Made by a program: the position numbers and the translations under genes
Part shown: positions 22,517 through 24,830 of the stretch, piece by piece
Layout of the letters: each line of letters opens with the position of its first letter
Position numbering within the stretch: position 1 is the stretch's first letter
Notes under the pieces: model-generated
The model's input: only the letters and a program-made list of their open reading frames with translations
What the model was told of the DNA's origin: nothing
The model's database searches: none
Source of the DNA: Oscillospiraceae bacterium
GTDB taxonomy: Bacteria > Bacillota > Clostridia > Oscillospirales > Acutalibacteraceae
DNA length: 24,830 nucleotides
Assembly (NCBI GenBank): GCA_022508705.1
Contig: JAFLUO010000014.1
Location: 1-24,830 of the forward strand
Direction of reading: 5' to 3'

Positions 22517-23388
22517 ACGTTTTCATCCTCCGCAAGCTTTATTAAATACTGACCGTAATCGGTCATTTTAAGTGACTCACCTATCTCAAGAAGTCTTTCG
22601 GTGCTGATAAAACCTCGGCGCCAAGCAATCTCTTCAATACATGAAACGTAAAATCCCTGCCTGTCCTGCACAGCCTCAACAAATTCCGCCGCCTTAAGCA
22701 TTCCCTCGGGAGTGCCTGTATCAAGCCACGCCATTCCGCGCCCGAGTAAGGTCACTTTCAGCTCTCCTGTTTCAAGATAAGCGTTATTAACTGCTGTTAT
22801 TTCTATCTCTCCGCGGGCTGAGGGCTTTACATTTTTTGCAATTTCAACAACGCGGTTATCATAAAAATACAGTCCGGGAACGGCATAATTTGATTTTGGA
22901 TTTTCCGGCTTTTCTTCGATAGACAGTACATTATGCTCCTTATCAAACTCAACCACGCCAAAGGCTCTGGCGTCCTTAACAGGATAACCGAAGATAGTAG
23001 CTCCCGTCTTATTTTCCATTGCTTTGTGAAGCACCTTAGTCATATCCTGACCGTAGAAAACATTATCCCCGAGAATAAGGCACACGCTGTCATCGCCTAT
23101 GAACTCTTCACCGAGAATAAACGCATCTGCAAGCCCTCTGGGGCTCTTCTGCACTTTGTATGTAAACGAAACGCCGATACCGCTTCCGTCACCAAGGAGC
23201 TTTTCATATACGGGTGTATCCTCCGGTGTGGATATTATCAGTATTTCACGAATACCTGCCAACAGCAAAATCGACAGCGGGTAATAAATAAGCGGTTTAT
23301 CGTATATGGGCAAAAGCTGTTTTGATACCGCCTTAGTCATGGGGTAAAGTCTTGTTCCTTTTCCCCCTGCCAGTATGATACCTTTCAT
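22513..23388 (-). CDS. rmlA: Glucose-1-phosphate thymidylyltransferase
   Basis: 291 residues, the usual RmlA/RfbA length. It makes dTDP-glucose from dTTP and glucose 1-phosphate. The N-terminal LAGGKGTRLYPMTKAVSKQL is the nucleotide-binding signature; also seen are LPIYDKPLIYYPLS, SPRGLADAF, LGDNVFYG, IEEKPENPKSNYAVPGLYFYD and GRGMAWLDTGT. AAAGGGGG precedes the ATG. The gene starts 14 bases after the acyltransferase gene ends and overlaps rmlB by four bases, giving a continuous operon with the two upstream genes. Confidence 0.96.
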   Translation of the reverse strand: MKGIILAGGKGTRLYPMTKAVSKQLLPIYDKPLIYYPLSILLLAGIREILIISTPEDTPVYEKLLGDGSGIGVSFTYKVQKSPRGLADAFILGEEFIGDDSVCLILGDNVFYGQDMTKVLHKAMENKTGATIFGYPVKDARAFGVVEFDKEHNVLSIEEKPENPKSNYAVPGLYFYDNRVVEIAKNVKPSARGEIEITAVNNAYLETGELKVTLLGRGMAWLDTGTPEGMLKAAEFVEAVQDRQGFYVSCIEEIAWRRGFISTERLLEIGESLKMTDYGQYLIKLAEDENV

Positions 23389-23402
23389 AGTGTTGTCCCC
23401 CT

Positions 23403-24575
23403 TTACGCCTTTATATTTAATTTATTAAATATTTTATTTTCAATTTTCTGAAATTTAAACAGTATTCTTTCCCGATTATTATACCATATTTTAAAAAACG
23501 GTTTTTCGAGCAAGTGAATACGAAGTATATCTATCACAACGCATACGGCAAAAACCGCTAATACGCTGACAACAGCATGAATTACAAGATAATTTGAAAA
23601 ATACATTCCGTCATTTTTTAACACGTCCTGCCACAGCCAGCGGCGCATTGCATCGCTGTTGGCGTGAATCATCAAAACACCGAATGTTGATGCGGCAACA
23701 GAATTGATAAATTTACTGTACCTGATTTTCACGTTTTTAAAGAACATAAAAGCACTTAACGCTGTGACAACAGCAAGGATTTTATTTGAATCCGCCAAAA
23801 AATAGAACGTATTGCCGCCGTTAAAGCCTAACCTTTCAGCAAAATATGCTATCATGACAACGCTTGCCGCACTCACAAGCACGGACACAGCGCAAAGCAT
23901 TCCCCAAAGCTTGGTATTATCAAAAATTCTCTTCGGATAAAGACTTATATATGATGAAATAAAATAAAGCACGCAAAACCAAGATACATAATTCATTGTC
24001 ACAGCGAATCCCGGCATTGTTCCCATGATAATATATATAAATGAAACAAGAGCAATTAAATAGAAATGTTGTTTCTCTGTTATATTACGAATAAGAACAT
24101 TTAAAAACGGAATGCAAAGATAAAACAGTAAATAACAGCTTGTAAAACCAGTGGTCACTCCCCCTATAGGAAGTAAATTCTTAACAAATGAAACGGGTGA
24201 AAACGGCTCATAACCGAAAAGCAAAAATACTAAAGTTATAACTATGTTATAAAATACGACCTCTAATATAAGCTTTAAATACTTTTCAACCGTAATTTTC
24301 GATTTGCACATAAAATAACCGGTGATAAACATAAAACAGTTTATTCCTGTTTTTCCCCATGCACCGAAAAGCAGTAGAAATACCGACCTCCACGACCATA
24401 TATTCGAATATATCGGACCGTCAGCCAAGGTAAGTCCAGAGTTTACCACATAATGATGCGCTACTATCAGCAGCATCGTTACAATGCGGAAAAGCTCTAA
24501 ATTTGAATTACGGTGGTTAGTAGATGTACCCACCCCCCGCAAAGTTGGGGGTTGTGTGTTTTTCAGTTCGCTCAT
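23403..24575 (-). CDS. Acyltransferase family 3 membrane protein
   Basis: 390 residues with about ten membrane helices. The family hallmark is at the start of the membrane domain, NSNLELFRIVTMLLIVAHHY, whose last His residues form the active site region, followed by GKTGINCFMFITGYFM. Members of this family (PF01757) move acyl groups, usually acetyl, across the membrane onto surface polysaccharide sugars. Its place between an aminotransferase and rmlA suggests action on the glycan made with these sugar nucleotides. The ATG at 24575 is supported by AAAGGA eight bases upstream, 12 bases after the aminotransferase stop. The first 21 residues before HRNSNLELFRI are an unusual extension encoded by a C/G-run sequence (24533-24551); related proteins normally begin close to the RNSNxELLRI motif. 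Confidence 0.88.
   Translation of the reverse strand: MSELKNTQPPTLRGVGTSTNHRNSNLELFRIVTMLLIVAHHYVVNSGLTLADGPIYSNIWSWRSVFLLLFGAWGKTGINCFMFITGYFMCKSKITVEKYLKLILEVVFYNIVITLVFLLFGYEPFSPVSFVKNLLPIGGVTTGFTSCYLLFYLCIPFLNVLIRNITEKQHFYLIALVSFIYIIMGTMPGFAVTMNYVSWFCVLYFISSYISLYPKRIFDNTKLWGMLCAVSVLVSAASVVMIAYFAERLGFNGGNTFYFLADSNKILAVVTALSAFMFFKNVKIRYSKFINSVAASTFGVLMIHANSDAMRRWLWQDVLKNDGMYFSNYLVIHAVVSVLAVFAVCVVIDILRIHLLEKPFFKIWYNNRERILFKFQKIENKIFNKLNIKA
24533..24551. repeat. C/G-run hairpin inside the acyltransferase N-terminal codons
   Basis: A run of six C (24533-24538), eight bases, then a run of five G (24547-24551) can form a 5-bp hairpin in an otherwise AT-rich gene. It encodes the PPTLRGV part of the N-terminal extension. 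I cannot tell from one copy whether it belongs to a repeat family. Confidence 0.4.
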
Positions 24576-24587
24576 ATTAAATTCCTT

Positions 24588-24830
24588 TCACTTCAGTATT
24601 ACATCGCATATTTTATCAACATCCTGCGTTTCAAGGTCTGCGTAAAGGGGCAGAGTGAGAACACGCTTTGCTATATATTTTGCCACAGGGGTTTTATCCT
24701 CACCTGCTGTCGGCAAATCTTTATAGCAGGCAAAGCTATTAGTCAACGGATAAAAATATTTACGGGCTGTGATATCCTCCCTTTGCAAACGGTCGAATAT
24801 TTCGTCTCTTGTATATTTATAACCGTCAAA
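24588..24830 (-). CDS. DegT/DnrJ/EryC1/StrS sugar aminotransferase (C-terminus only; runs off right edge)
   Basis: The last 80 codons and the stop are present. REDITARKYFYPLT followed by an aromatic region, then AKRVLTLPLYADL and a final helix DVDKICDVILK, is the standard C-terminus of PLP-dependent DegT-family sugar aminotransferases. With rmlA and rmlB in the same operon, the natural substrate would be dTDP-4-keto-6-deoxyglucose or a derivative, giving a dTDP-4-amino-4,6-dideoxy sugar (VioA/DesI type). The PLP lysine and most of the enzyme lie outside the window, so the exact subfamily cannot be told. Confidence 0.88.
   Translation of the reverse strand, partial: FDGYKYTRDEIFDRLQREDITARKYFYPLTNSFACYKDLPTAGEDKTPVAKYIAKRVLTLPLYADLETQDVDKICDVILK

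Overview
The window looks like a chromosomal segment of a low-GC Gram-positive anaerobe of the class Clostridia, probably a gut-type Oscillospiraceae/Ruminococcaceae relative. This is inferred from AT-rich intergenic DNA, AGGAGG-type ribosome binding sites, a lipobox lipoprotein, a sortase-like C-terminal anchor, BspA-type leucine-rich repeats, the paired M16 proteins, and a clostridial style of radical SAM and GH3 proteins. I cannot name the genus. No rRNA, tRNA, CRISPR array, transposase or prophage gene is visible.

Layout. (1) 1-2395, minus: two translationally coupled M16 peptidase-family genes (YmfF/YmfH type); the catalytic one is cut by the left edge. (2) 2559-4810, plus: a good promoter, a radical SAM protein with cysteine clusters at both ends, then an AlkD-like DNA glycosylase, closed by a terminator. 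(3) 4840-4969: three hairpins between convergent genes; the first two are inverted copies of one palindromic repeat with compensated base changes. (4) 4982-10843, minus: an operon for an ECF-like sigma factor, a membrane anti-sigma-like protein with an outside Ig-like domain, and a 1437-residue LRR surface protein; the last two are coupled by a TAATG junction. (5) 11049-14333, minus: an orphan peptide-type substrate-binding lipoprotein, a VanZ-like membrane protein and a DUF1015 protein, all overlapping. (6) 14397-18740, plus: RmuC, a cytoplasmic GH3 beta-glucosidase and an ArsC/Spx-like thiol protein. (7) 18792-21418, plus: a promoter overlapped by a 12-bp perfect inverted repeat, a helix-turn-helix/galacturonokinase-like fusion, and a UDP-glucuronate 4-epimerase-like enzyme. 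(8) 21497-24830, minus: a sugar nucleotide operon (DegT aminotransferase, acyltransferase, RmlA, RmlB) that continues past the right edge.

How they fit. Regions 4, 7 and 8 all concern the cell surface. Region 4 reads as a signalling module in which an extracytoplasmic domain controls a sigma factor that may control its own operon, including a surface adhesin-like protein. Region 8 makes a dTDP-4-keto-6-deoxy sugar and probably aminates it for a surface glycan. Region 7 probably handles uronic acid sugars: a kinase resembling plant galacturonokinase would make a sugar 1-phosphate, and the epimerase would interconvert UDP-glucuronate and UDP-galacturonate. The most unusual items are the DNA-binding/kinase fusion with an operator-like palindrome on its own promoter, the sigma/anti-sigma/LRR operon with an odd sorting signal (IPNTD), and the inverted pair of covarying palindromes.
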